A stretch of 64,000 nt of DNA from Aporophyla lueneburgensis (lineage: Eukaryota > Arthropoda > Insecta > Lepidoptera > Noctuidae). The DNA lies in the NCBI GenBank assembly GCA_932294355.1, contig OW028747.1:27181501-27245500 (forward strand), written 5' to 3'. Below the pieces are notes generated by a model. It was not told where the DNA came from, made no database searches, and saw only the letters and a list, made by a program, of their open reading frames with translations. The position numbers were made by a program, and so were the translations under genes. Positions 30,497 through 40,784 of the stretch are shown here, in pieces. Numbering within the stretch: the first letter of the stretch is position 1; each line of letters begins with the position of its first letter.

Positions 30497-30700
30497 TCTT
30501 CCCGTGGATGTCGTAAGAGGCGACTAAGTTAAGTAAGTCTACTAGAGAATGCGCTGCAGCGTTCTCTATGCATTTTACCACCATACTGCGATCGATAACC
30601 CACCTACCAAGCGTGGCGATTATGGCAAAGCCCTCCAAATTGAAGGAGGCCTATGTTGAGCAGTCGACGCCTTACGGCTGAAATGGTGATGATGATTTGC
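30497..30700 (+). mobile_element. RTE-tailed SINE, second unit of a tandem pair
   Basis: Starts TTTCTTCCCGTGGATGTCGT, lacking the first 40 bp of the full element, and ends GGTGATGATGAT. More diverged than unit 1, so it is either older or under no constraint. Confidence 0.82.
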
Positions 30701-30733
30701 AAACCAAATGACTTAGCCCAAACGCTGCAAGCC

Positions 30734-30917
30734 AGAGGGGTAATTGCGGAACTTTTTATCGGTAGGAATTGTTTTAATATTCATAGTTAAACAACATTCA
30801 TTGCGTTATTTACGTTGCTGAGCCGACAATTTATTCGAACAAATGAAGCAATGGTTTAGAAATAATCTTCAATCCCATTCAGATTCTGATAAATTGTGTG
30901 TTTCGCAATTAGGGTGC
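30734..30917 (+). mobile_element. 184-bp short inverted-end element, copy 1
   Basis: About 98% identical to 60319-60502 (four differences seen by eye). The left end is AGGGGTAATTGCGGAAC. The reverse complement of the right end is CACCCTAATTGCGAAAC, so TAATTGCG is inverted at both ends. CAG lies on each side (30733-30735 and just after 30916), which would fit a CWG target duplication of Harbinger-type elements. No coding capacity. Confidence 0.75.
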
Positions 30918-31109
30918 AGGTCATGGATTTATTGCAGCAATTGGAGAATGCACGTCAACTACAGTAAAATGTCGGTAAAACTACAAGTCTTCTGCGTAGA
31001 GATGAAAGTTAGAGGAGATTATTGTGGTAACAATGGGAAAAAGAAGAGGAGAAGAACGCTACCCTTCTTTTTCTTGAAGAACATAAATTAACTTAATTAT
31101 TATTTCTGT

Positions 31110-31260
31110 ACTTAGATCAGATAGATGAGATATTCTAAGCCAAAAATAATCTGCATGGTTCTCATATGAACTGACCAAGACAATATCTGGACTATAAATA
31201 ATTACTGACCTCTGAGATCGTTTTGATGTTTCTTTTTACAGTAGTCGGTGAGGCGTGAGG
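31110..31260 (+). repeat. Interspersed repeat F
   Basis: TATCTGGACTATAAATAAT, then GACCTCTGAGATCGTTTTGA, then a worn TTCTTTTTACAGTAGTCGG. Aligned with 32370-32520. Confidence 0.5.
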
Positions 31261-31311
31261 ATGCACACACCTCATGCAGTTTTAAAATATTTTGTCATGT
31301 AGGTATTTCAA

Positions 31312-31390
31312 TACAAATCAAAATGAAGTCAAATAAGGTTGAAAATCAACACTTTTTGAACGTCAAAATTACATAAGACGCCCCTTCACC
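31312..31390 (-). mobile_element. Non-LTR 3' tail, TTTTGAT-type
   Basis: CAACACTTTTTGAACGTCAA with a degraded tail. It abuts the 5S-SINE that follows. Confidence 0.6.
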
Positions 31391-31655
31391 CACCATCATC
31401 ATCTGCCTAGCCATTTCCCAACTGTGTTGGGGTCGGCTACCAGTCTAACTGTCTGAGTGACTGCCTATCTGACCTCCACAACCCAGTTACTGGGTAATAC
31501 GATACCCCTTGGTAAGACTGGTTGGCAGACTTTTGGGTTTCTGACGACTCGTAACGACTGTCTAAGATCTACGAAATTATGTATAGATGGTCACCCATCC
31601 ACGGACCAACCGCGGAAAGCGTAGCTTAACCTGAACGGATCAACCCGTGCGGCTG
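31391..31655 (-). mobile_element. 5S rRNA-derived SINE, most complete copy
   Basis: On the minus strand the head reads GATCCGTTCAGGTTAAGCTA, CGC, then GCGGTTGGTCCGTGGATGGG and TGACC. This matches the 3' half of 5S rRNA, including the internal pol III control region (GGTTAAGCnnCG... and GGATGGGTGACC). The body carries GGTTAGACTGGAAGCC-type blocks and an ATGATG tail. It is too short and diverged to be a 5S gene. Related copies or fragments lie at 7372, 27362, 32940, 37433, 39455, 45430, 47635, 51280, 53460 and 62400. Confidence 0.85.
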
Positions 31656-31954
31656 TTATTACTTAGCCACAAGTCCTTTACCCACCATGAACATAAATGT
31701 CCGTTAAAGCTATTTTTAACCGACTTCAAAAAAAGGAGGAGGTTATCAATTCGTCTGTATTTTTTTTTTTTAATATTTGTTACCTCATAACTTTTGACTG
31801 GGCGAACTGATTTTGATGATTCTTTTTTTATTTGGAAGCTGGTGCTTCCCGGATGGTCCCATTTTAATTTGGTTCCATTCGGACAATGGGGTCCATGTGA
31901 AAACCATATAAGTCTAATAGTAGTAAATAATATCATTGTAGACCGCCATACATC

Positions 31955-32280
31955 ATTAAAGCTGAAAAACGTCCTCTGTTGGACATAGGGCTCCCTAAAG
32001 CACTGTTCTGTGCTTCTTGCATCCAGCGGATTCCTAACACCGGCGCCAGAGGGGCAGTTCTAGTTATTTTAAGAACGTTCAGTCTAAACTCAGTTTCAAT
32101 CAAACATTCTTCGAGTTTCCATATATTTTTGGCATCGGATTGTCGCCGAGATGAGACTGCGACTAGCATTGAACGTTTTTAACTACGAGAATTAGCCTTC
32201 AAATCATTGGTCCACCTTGGTGGAGGCCTTCCATTCCTACGTCTTCTGGTACGCCATCGCCACTCCAGAACCTTACCTTA
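31955..32280 (-). pseudogene. RTE LINE 3' end split by a small element
   Basis: 31955-32035 and 32195-32280 together match the minus-strand RTE 3' region (GTCCTCTGTTGGACATAGGG in the first part, TTGGTCCACCTTGGTGGAGG in the second). The gap, 32036-32190, is a separate element. Overlapping short ORFs here are shadows. Confidence 0.75.
32036..32190. mobile_element. GAACGTTC-ended MITE, copy 1
   Basis: AAGAACGTTCAGTCTAAACT at the left; ATTGTCGCCGAGATGAGACT and TTGAACGTTTTTAACTACGA at the right. Imperfect inverted ends (about TTCTCGTAGTTAAAAACGTTC). Related copies at 40785-40925 and 44700-44835. Inserted in an RTE remnant. Confidence 0.65.
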
Positions 32281-32369
32281 CCTAACCGACTGTTAGTTAT
32301 GTACTCAATATTAGTATGGTGGGACTCTTAAACTCTTAGAGTCAAATCTGTGTGTACCTTCCCCCAAAG

Positions 32370-32520
32370 GACCATTTCAGACATTAGATAACCTTCATGG
32401 TCCTCACATGATCTCACAAAGATTATGTCTGGATTTAAAAGACAATGTCACCTTTGAGTTTGTTTCATTATTTCTTCTCTGAATAGTCGGGAAACCGACG
32501 TCATTTGAAATATGATTGAA
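32370..32520 (+). repeat. Interspersed repeat F, best copy
   Basis: ACCATTTCAGACATTAGATA, AAAGATTATGTCTGGATTTA, TGTCACCTTTGAGTTTGTTT and TTCTTCTCTGAATAGTCGGG. No transposon class assigned. Confidence 0.55.
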
Positions 32521-32935
32521 GTGTAAAAGTATTTGTAGACTTCTTTTTTTGTACTTAGCCCACACTGTCCCACTGCTGAGAAAAGGACTTCCTCAAATCC
32601 CTCCAGGTATCCTTTTCCAGGACCACCTTAATTCAACCCTTGCAATACGCGGTTAGGTCGTTCCGTCACTTATAGAAAGCCAAGCAATATCATTTAACAT
32701 CCGGCAGATATTCGCCATTACCCATTAAAGGGTTTGTTATATACCTACTCTAAACTGATAGGTTCTAACATTTATTCTGTAAAATATTGATACATTTACA
32801 TTATTGTTTTCTTAAGTATTTAGGTAGATAAGGACTAATTTTGCCTCCGTCAGATATCTATATTTTATCCCTGGAAATTAATTGAAGTTTGTATGGAAAA
32901 ACTGTCTAGAATTCAAAATTATTCTTGGGATATAG
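32521..32935. other. Unique DNA with a SINE-like scrap
   Basis: CACTGTCCCACTGCTGAGAA near 32566 resembles the tRNA-SINE tail block. Nothing else was recognised. Confidence 0.4.
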
Positions 32936-32939
32936 ATGT

Positions 32940-33045
32940 CAAGCTGTCAGTCACTCCATATAAAATACTGGTATACAGCCGCATCCGGTTAGACTGGAAG
33001 CCAACCCCAACATAGTTGGGGAAACGTTAGGCAGATGATGATATA
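32940..33045 (+). mobile_element. 5S-SINE tail
   Basis: CACTCCATATAAAATACTGG, GGTTAGACTGGAAGCCAACC and CATAGTTGGGGAAACGTTAG with a GATGATGATA tail. Confidence 0.7.
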
Positions 33046-33150
33046 GATGTTTAGCGTTGGACAATAAATCAACCCTTAATCGATATAAATCTGTAGAATA
33101 AATCCACACTATCCACATCCACACTATATAATATTATAAATTATATATTA

Positions 33151-33374
33151 TCTACACTAATATTATAAATGCAAAAGTAACTCTGTCTGTCTGTCGGTCT
33201 GTCTGTCTGTCTGTCTCGCTTTCCTGCTAAAACTACTGAACCGATTTAAATGAAATTTGGCACACAGATAGTTTAGAGCCTGAGAAAGGACATAGGATAC
33301 TTTTTATCCCGGTAGTATATTCCCGCGGGATAATTTCCGACCTCCACGCGGGCGAAGCCGCTGGCAAAAGCTAG
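33151..33374 (+). mobile_element. Non-autonomous Helitron, first of a tandem pair
   Basis: Starts TCTACACTAATATTATAAAT after A (33150), with (TGTC)n, and ends GAAGCCGCTGGCAAAAGCTAG at 33374. The second unit follows without a gap. Confidence 0.9.
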
Positions 33375-33574
33375 TAATATTATAAATGCAAAAGTAACTC
33401 TGTCTGTCTGTCTGTCTCGCTTTCCTGCTAAAACTACTGAACCGATTTAAATGAAATTTGATACACAGATAGTTTAGAGCCTGAGAAAGGACATAGGCTA
33501 CTTTTTATTCCGTGACATTGTGTGCGTCTGCGATAACCGACATTTATGCAGACGAAGTCGCTGGCAGAAGCTAG
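33375..33574 (+). mobile_element. Non-autonomous Helitron, second of a tandem pair
   Basis: Begins TAATATTATAAATGCAAAAG, missing the first seven bases of unit 1, and ends GAAGTCGCTGGCAGAAGCTAG then T. Its last 60 bp differ from unit 1, so it is a different source copy and not a simple duplication. Confidence 0.85.
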
Positions 33575-33984
33575 TATGTTATAAGGGTAAAATAAAATAA
33601 ATATCATATCAACATTATTTTCAATCATTATTATTTTACGAAGTGACAACTAGATCATGTCCTCCAACCAATTAATAATAGAACTACAGAAACTACTTTG
33701 GTGTTTCAAAATAAAGAAACATGATCTAATGTTGTTAACCGTATATTTTTATTTAGTTCAGAATTTATGTTTATTACTTTGTCCTACCTCTGTTAGTATT
33801 ATTTATCTCCTGGACAACTTCCTTCAGCATCGGTAATTGACATAATATACTGTAAATATATTTTATTACATGTATACATGAATAATTATTAAATTACGAG
33901 TACTTCCTCATGACCAATATCTATTAGCTTCATTACTAAATAAAAAAAAATACAAACTAAAAAAAAGTTTCAGCAAATGTCTAC

Positions 33985-34214
33985 GCTGCTACGGGTCTAC
34001 GCGCTACGGAGGGGCGGGGGGGATTAAAGGGGGCGGCGCTAAACCCAGCCCTCAAGAGTCTCGCGAATTGGCACCAACGTGGTCGAGAACGCCTCCGTAA
34101 CAGTCGCGTTCCGACCTTCGCCGGAGCCGGTCGCGTGTTAGTGGAAACAAACTCGTATCGTGTGTAGTGAGTGTTTGTGTCATGTTGGGAATCGCTGGAG
34201 CCCCGTGCTAGGTC
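33985..34214 (+). promoter_or_regulatory. GC-rich promoter and 5' leader of the u-shaped-like gene
   Basis: A sharp rise in GC and CpG content in AT-rich surroundings, with GGGGCGGGG and GGGGGCGGCGC boxes at about 34012-34038. It leads straight into the start codon at 34215. No TATA box was seen. The start site is not defined. A short upstream ORF lies in it. The link to the exon is by position. Confidence 0.6.
34182..34211 (+). CDS. 9-codon upstream ORF in the leader
   Basis: ATG at 34182 encodes MLGIAGAPC and stops at TAG 34209-34211, leaving only GTC before the main ATG. It is in frame with the main ORF, and the stop shows that translation cannot simply start earlier. Such short upstream ORFs usually reduce or regulate translation of the main frame. 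Whether it lies in the transcript depends on the unknown start site. Confidence 0.45.
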   Translation: MLGIAGAPC

Positions 34215-34254
34215 ATGTCTCGAAGGAAGCAGAGCAACCCCAAACCGCTGAAAC
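34215..34254 (+). CDS. ush: First coding exon of a FOG/u-shaped-type zinc-finger cofactor
   Basis: Encodes MSRRKQSNPKPLK and the first base of an arginine-type codon, then a consensus donor GTAAGT at 34255-34260. The N-terminus MSRRKQ is the conserved motif by which FOG/ZFPM, SALL and BCL11 proteins recruit the NuRD corepressor. SNP plus a basic run to KR, with the exon ending after about 13 codons, fits FOG/ZFPM best. Insect u-shaped binds GATA factors such as Pannier and represses their targets in blood-cell and dorsal development. An in-frame TAG two codons upstream fixes the start. No zinc finger is in the window because the rest lies beyond a long intron. Alternatives: spalt-like, BCL11-like or ZNF423-like. 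Confidence 0.65.
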
Positions 34255-34260
34255 GTAAGT

Positions 34261-36490
34261 TTACTCTACTTTTCAAATATCGAACATAGAAAAAATTTGA
34301 TAGAGAAGTTTTCGTTTTTTAAAATTGGAACTTTTCGTTTTGGCGCGTTCTTATTTGAATCTTTTTGTTTATGTTTTGATAAAAGGATTGGAATTATTTG
34401 GAATGAGTGATTTCGTTGTTTGTGAAATTTGATTTTATCTTCCATAACTCGTTATATGAACTTTTGAAAGTTCTTCACATGTGTCTTTTCCAGAAATTAC
34501 GTTTTATGATTATTTTCTTGTATTTACACTTTGTGTATTAATACGTATTTAAATATATTTTTAAAATAATAATAAACGTTTAGTTTATTTAAAACAAAAT
34601 GAGTTATTTTGCTTATCACTAACTTTCAATGTCATTCCTGTAATATATTTGAATAACATTCTCATTTAAATAATTATAACAACAATATTTAAAGGGTGTA
34701 ATGAGATTGCTCATACATAACTGTATACGTTAACTGATTGCCATTACTTAAAACAGGATAAAATTAGTAAGAGATTGTAAAAAACTTAACATTATTTTAA
34801 ACATGAAGAAGGAAATCTTTACGAATAAATAACGTAAAAACTCTATAAAAATACATTATTCTCATTGACAAAGTATTTTGATTCGTCATAAACTAACGGT
34901 TTTATCCTCATTTCCATAAGAAGAATTGGTATAATATATTAGATAAACCAAATTAAGTAGCACCTAAACCTATTAATTAGTTAAAATGTTATTCATGTAG
35001 TAACAAATATTAAACAAATTCGCGACAGACTTACGAAACGACCACAATAGTTTTCTTTTGGTTATAAATGGCTGCATTTTTTTGTAGTTACTACATATTG
35101 ATGATTCTTTTTTTCATATACTTATCTATATTGGTAAAAAAATATATATATATGTAACTAACCTAAAAGAAAACAAGACGCCTAACTTATTATTTTGTTT
35201 TAAATGCAGCAATAATCTTTTAAGTTTACAAGAAAGGTTCTTAAAAAAATTAAGTACAAATCCCAGAACCAAAAAAAAAATATTTTTTTTAGATATTTTA
35301 ATAAATAAATACCATGTTTAAAAAAGACAGAACGCAAAGCTATCGAGGGTTAACCACGCGAATTTCATTCCCAAATCCCAACTATTGTAAAACCTACAAA
35401 AGTTTTCACTCAAGAATAGCCACAAAAATATAACCCATTATTAAAACCGTAAAATCGTATCTTTTACCACATAACCCAGCAATTACAAATAATGACTAAT
35501 CCACCAGTTACCCATAACTATATAATATAATTATTTTTTGTTCTACGCTCGTACCAAAGAGCATATAGAGAGTTCGTTAAACTGTTATCTCTTGTATTAA
35601 TATTCTTTGATTGTTTACTTATCTCTGTGTCGAAGATAACTTAAAGTTATAACTTTAATTACTGTGGAAATGTTCTGATAAATAACTTAGTTAGGGTGGG
35701 TGCGGGATTTACGGGAGGGGGTACAATGGGGGATAGGAGATGTAAGTGTAAATGCTTCGATCAAAAATGTATGTGCTATTATTGATCGAAGTGTAAATGT
35801 ATGATATGGATCAGATATTGTTTGTTTTGTCGCAATTCTTGATAATTGCTGTAGTGATTTAGTGGATAACTTTTTTAGAAAAAAAAAAAAAATTAACGTC
35901 ACTATTTTTTTTTTTCATTTATTAAAATAGATACAAGTAGGTTTTATTTTTATGTAGCGTAATAACAACATATGTTCACGCTTGTTATGCCCAAAAGGTT
36001 AGGTAGAGGTGCACCTATAATACACCCACATTTCACCTGTTATGTTTAAGTCCCATGTAATATGGGGCGATCCTATTGCCATCAACTGGGCACAAATCCA
36101 GACTTCGGGCTGCTATTGAGAAATTCCAGATCATAAAAAAAAAGTTGGATTTCTTGAGAACAACTGTACCTACCTACATGGCTTTTTTTTTTGGGAAATG
36201 TATGTAGATCTTTTTAACATAATTATAATCATAGATTTATTAATTTAAGTATAGATAAGTGAGCCAACAAGTTTTAATTTAATAGTCAAATATGTTTTTC
36301 ATTGTATTATGAAACTTATAAAATATTAGTCTGCGTATCATGAAGTTATCAAGCCTATTACTGACTTATTTATTATGTCAGGTATTAATTTCACTAATTG
36401 AGACATTCAACAATTCAAAAAAAAATCTTTTTAAAGACTATAAAACAAGTTATATTATTCGTTTCAAGAGCAGTTTCGGACTATTAAAAT
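34261..36490. other. Unique AT-rich intronic DNA
   Basis: No transposon end was recognised over about 2.2 kb, unusually repeat-free for this window. It may contain gene-proximal regulatory sequence. No motif cluster stands out. Confidence 0.45.
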
Positions 36491-36491
36491 A

Positions 36492-36659
36492 CTAGCCTGT
36501 CTGCGTGGATGTCGGAAATTATCCCGCGGGATAAAAATGCTACGTATTAATCCAGGTTATAAACGATCTGTGTATCAAATATAATCCAAATCCGTGCAGT
36601 GGTTTTTGCGTAATTCAGTAACAAACATACAAACATTCAAGTTAATAATAATAGTAGGA
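36492..36659 (-). mobile_element. Non-autonomous Helitron, diverged
   Basis: Left edge ACTAG (3' end in reverse), then ATTATCCCGCGGGATAAAA, ending AATAGTAGGAT at the right (5' TCCTACTATT in reverse) with T following. Confidence 0.75.
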
Positions 36660-36660
36660 T

Positions 36661-37430
36661 TACTTTACTTAATGACATTGAAGATAACACAATAATGTAC
36701 TTAAGTGTTAACTTGAGAGTATGAAGTAGGTAATATAATTTGAGCTACATTAATTTTATTATATTGATTACATGCTTCGTTATTTTTATGAATATTACAG
36801 ACAGTTTTCGTCATTGATATTATGAGCTGATAACTTTAAATCGAGATGGTCTAATGGAAAGTTTTTATGTCTTCTCACTCAATAACAAAATTAGAGAAAT
36901 TACTTTTGTCTGCATCTGTTCTATTCTTTATTCTTTCATGTCGTTAAGATTTAATGAAAGAAAAAAATGTTTTTTACTAAGTAGGTATTTAAATGTCTTA
37001 AAACACAACTGAATTGATAACGTCCTCTTTTTTGTTAAATCGGTTAAAATGCTAATACTGATAGATTATCTATATTATTGGTTAGGTTATATTAAAGAAA
37101 GAAAGCCAGATAAACATAATAAAATTCATTTAAAAATAATTTCACAGTCTCAGTAGCCCTTGAATACAAAAAAGACGTACAACGAAAAACCTAGAACAAA
37201 CAGATAGATAATCATTACGAAAAATAAATAAAAGCCGATGACGTTATGCTTAAAACATTTTATAACAAGTACAAGTAGAAAGTAAATGATTAATGGCCGC
37301 CGATACAGTATCTTGGGTGACCCGCTATCGTTCGCAAATGTCAACACAGATTTGATCGGTATTCGTTATTTTTATAACTCTTACTCGTACTTACTGTCAA
37401 TTGTAATGTTAATTATGGAGCTGTTAAGGG
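36661..37430. other. Unique DNA, no gene
   Basis: A 65-codon hydrophobic ORF (37150-37347, minus) has no recognisable family. Confidence 0.5.
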
Positions 37431-37432
37431 AG

Positions 37433-38095
37433 AGTTGATTGGAGGTTAAGCTACCCTTGCCTCGTCGGGTCGTGGATGGGTGATCATCCGTTAGCTATAT
37501 ATCAAGACACATCCGTGGAGACACCCAGGGCGTCGGGAGTCGATTGCAGACTCCCGGCCACCGTAGGCGCGGGCTTGCGGGCGGCAAGCAATGGGTAGCT
37601 CGCCGCCCGGTAAGGACCAAGCTCGGGTCGACGGCGCGCAGTGTTCCACGCGCGCATCAAAGAGATGTCAGCAGCACTGAAGGGGTCTGCTGGGACCGAT
37701 GCCTGCCAGGGTCGCGAGATTGTTAAAACAAGATACCGTGACCATAGCATATGGGTAACTGAAGGAACACGGGTGGGTTTAGTCACTAAAAGTCTGACAC
37801 GCCCTCCCGCTCCGCCCACAGCGGAAGAAGTCATTTGAGGATTTCCCATCCAAAAAAAAAAGACACCTTCGTGTCTCAGAAAGTACGGTAAGCCGTTGGT
37901 ACCGGATTTTATTCGTTGATCTTTCTCAGTCAAAACTCTGAGACCCACTTTGACTAGGGTATCGTGATAACCAGTTACTGGGTTGTGGAGGTCAGATAGG
38001 CAGTCACTCCATGTAAAATATTGGTATTCAGCTGCATCTGGTTAGACTGGAAGCTACATAGTTGGGAACAGGCCAGGCAGATGATGAGGTATTTT
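37433..38095 (+). mobile_element. 5S-derived SINE split by an R1 tail
   Basis: The 5S-like head GGTTAAGCTACCCTTGCC and GTCGTGGATGGGTGATCATC lies at 37443-37494. The body resumes at 37861 with CGTGTCTCAGAAAGTACGGT and ends GCAGATGATGAGG at about 38090. The interruption is a complete R1-clade tail with its own target duplication. Confidence 0.82.
37518..37860 (+). mobile_element. R1-clade LINE 3' end, longer copy
   Basis: 343 bp from ACCCAGGGCGTCGGGAGTCG to GATTTCCCATCC and poly-A. Flanks AGACACATCCGTG (37505-37517) and AGACACCTTCGTG (37861-37873) are a 13-bp duplication with two later changes. ORFs on both strands are shadows. Confidence 0.88.
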
Positions 38096-38099
38096 GAGA

Positions 38100-39450
38100 G
38101 ACATTGCGGGAGATCCCATAACTTCTAAATACTCTGAAGCTAAAATTATAACTCCAGTTTGCAGTATTAACGGAATAGCCACCATAAGGCTTCAACCAAA
38201 ACTTTTTTGTTGTGTAGTTGCCTTACAAACAGTTTAATTCAGAAACTTTAAAGACAAGTTGGGTACGTAAAGAGAGACTAAACTTAACCTCGTAAGGCCC
38301 AAAGTACAACGTATTGACCAAAGTGACATGCAGCATTCCGGCCCAAACTTAAAAACACAATCTTCTAAACGTCCAATGTACTTTAATTATACACAAAATA
38401 TCAACTTAAAAGTATTTATTTATTTATTTATCTTAGCTGGGGCCTGACGAGGATAAGAAAATTCCACAAGAGTTTAGCATAATTAGGGAATATTTCCAAC
38501 ATAATTGGCTAGGCTACAAATGGTGATGGAATTTTATTATTACGTTTTCACTGTTGGTACTCTTGCGGAGAGTGTGAGTGAATTGTAATCATAGATCTTC
38601 ACTAGCTTGTAGTGTTGGAATTTCAGGTGTCTGTTGCTTTTAGGAACGCATTCTTTAACGCAGCTTGGAGTAGGAGTAAACTTGTAGAAAACGCTAGAAA
38701 TCGTAACATAGATATACATATGCACGTACGAAAGATATTTTTGAAATGGTGTAACATAGGATTGTTTTTGGACATTTACAATGTTAATGTATAACGTGTT
38801 AAAGATTCACAGTTTTAAAAGATTCTTGCTTAACATAAACCTAGAAATAAAAAAATATATAAAAAAAATGTAATGCACGGGTTATTTAATAAGTTATCTT
38901 TACGAGTTTAGACGAACACTTAACATCTAAAACACATACTGTCATGTAATTTCTAATTTGTACAGGTATTTAATAAATTCTTTAAGCTTGCCTTTACTTC
39001 TATCGTCTTCTATTTCTTTTTTAATTCCAATTTTTCTAACCAGCCTGTAATGTCCCACTGTAAGGCCTCCTTCTCCCATAACCATAACATTCTGTCTTTT
39101 TCTGGTCGGTTGGTCCTTTCATAGGAGTCAAGAATCAAAATTTCGTCGAGATGTTTAGGTAAACTAAAAACACATAACATTCTTATTATATAGCTATCGA
39201 AAACTGAAAATATGAAGTTTATTGGTACTTCCTAAATACCTCTTCTATCGTTCGATCGCTCAGGCCATTACATCACAGAGCGCATACACAAAACTGCCTA
39301 AACTACAGATAAAATATAATTAGAATGTGTTATCTGTGGGACCAAATGTCAAAGTATACTTTCAAACGATTACTTACTGTTATCGGAGTTTTATAAAAGG
39401 TGTATTGTGATTGTGGTGATCCGGGTTGCTCGAAAACAAAAATATGCTTA
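38100..39450. other. Mostly unique intronic DNA
   Basis: A (TTTA)n stretch lies at 38415-38432. CAGCCTGTAATGTCCCACTG at 39048-39067 is a scrap of the tRNA-SINE tail. Short ORFs here lack any domain. Confidence 0.45.
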
Positions 39451-39454
39451 GATA

Positions 39455-39600
39455 GTGGACAGTTGCCAGTCTTACTAAGGGGTATTGTCTTTCTCAGTAG
39501 CTGGGTTGTGGAGGTCAGATAGGTAATTAGTAGCTTCATGAAAAATACTGCTATTCAGCTGGAACTGGTAAGACGGAAGCCAACCCCAACATATTTAAGA
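39455..39600 (+). repeat. 5S-SINE body fragment
   Basis: TGGGTTGTGGAGGTCAGATA and GGAAGCCAACCCCAACATAT, with no 5S head. Confidence 0.65.
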
Positions 39601-39910
39601 ATTGGCCGGAGTGGTCAAACGCGGGACTGACAATAATAAAGTCAATAAAAAGCTATCACGTTATACTATCAAGTAATGTCACGTTGGGTCATTACCTTTG
39701 CAAGCTATGTTATTGTAGATATAAGAAACATGTAAGGGACAAGGAAATTAAAAGTGTAAGTATCGAATTTACTACCTTAACTTAAATTGTTCGTTCATTC
39801 AATTCACAACTGTCATTCTATTACAGTTCTCAATTTGAAAAATAAACTTATAGTTTAAAAATCACTAGAAAAACACGCTTTCATAAATGCACGTAAAAAA
39901 AACTATATCG

Positions 39911-40125
39911 TGGTCAAAGTTCATTACAAGACTAACAAGTCCAAACACAGCTATGATACGATATTCCATCATGGAATGCCAGTGCCTATCTTCCAGCTTC
40001 ATCATCAGACCTTGAAACCTAATCGTTGTCAAAGTTCATTACAAAACTTTTCTAACAAGTTCAAACACAGCTATGATACGATGTTGTTCCAGTTCATATC
40101 TTCCGGGTCCATCATCAGATCAGTT
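39911..40125 (+). repeat. Tandem duplication, about 115-bp unit
   Basis: Two units share GTCAAAGTTCATTACAA, AAACACAGCTATGATACGAT, and then ATCTTCC with CATCATCAGA. They begin at 39912 and 40027. The unit may be a minisatellite of a moth repeat; only two copies are present. Confidence 0.7.
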
Positions 40126-40316
40126 TGACAGTACCATATTATTGTATTGTCATCAGAACTACATACAGCTGCCAATTTTCATGACGCTACGATCCTTGGA
40201 AGATGGTTAAATTAGTTACCTTAGATTCCATTACATAGTTACATACAGGTCGACGTAATAAAAGCGTGTTAATAATTCATTTCTCTGACCGTATGTAGTA
40301 GAAGGCGAGCATACTA

Positions 40317-40490
40317 CTATTCTGCTGTGCTGCTGGGGAGTTTGTTGCGCCACTTCTTCTTCCCAGCTAAAGCACTAGGAAGTGGTGACGGGTGGGCGTT
40401 TTGGAGGACTGTCTTTTGTAATTTTGACTTTCGAAAAGTGCTGATCCGCATCCTAATTTGAATAAATGACTTTTGATTTTGATTCATCAG
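40317..40490 (+). mobile_element. Non-LTR 3' tail, TTTTGAT-type, best copy
   Basis: 174 bp with GTTGCGCCACTTCTTCTTCC, AAAGCACTAGGAAGTGGTGA and GGTGGGCGTTTTGGAGGACT, and at the end TTGAATAAATGACTTTTGAT followed by TTTGATT. It sets the polarity of the family: the microsatellite is at the 3' end. Confidence 0.75.
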
Positions 40491-40544
40491 CCGCAAATCG
40501 ACAATCCCGGCGAATTTTCTATAGAAGAACTCCCACAACGTTTC

Positions 40545-40620
40545 CACAGTGCGTGGCAATTATGGCAAATCTCTCCTATCCCTATGTCCAGCTGTGGACG
40601 TCTTTCGGCTAAAATGGTAA
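40545..40620 (+). repeat. RTE-type 3' end scrap
   Basis: GTGCGTGGCAATTATGGCAA then TGTCCAGCTGTGGACGTCTT and GGCTAAAATGGTAATGAGG. Confidence 0.6.
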
Positions 40621-40784
40621 TGAGGAATGACTAATGCCACAATGTAACAAAATGAAAAATACGACTAACTTATTTCAGAAAATAAATTAGATATTTATTA
40701 AAGCTATTGAGTCAAGAACTTAAAAAAACCAACTTGAAATCCAAACAAACCATCAGACACAACATATTTAACTAAAAAGGTTTT

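Noticed and set aside
31391..31655. A 5S rRNA gene
   Set aside because: Only the 3' half of 5S is matched, with many differences, and it is joined to a SINE body found at many sites.
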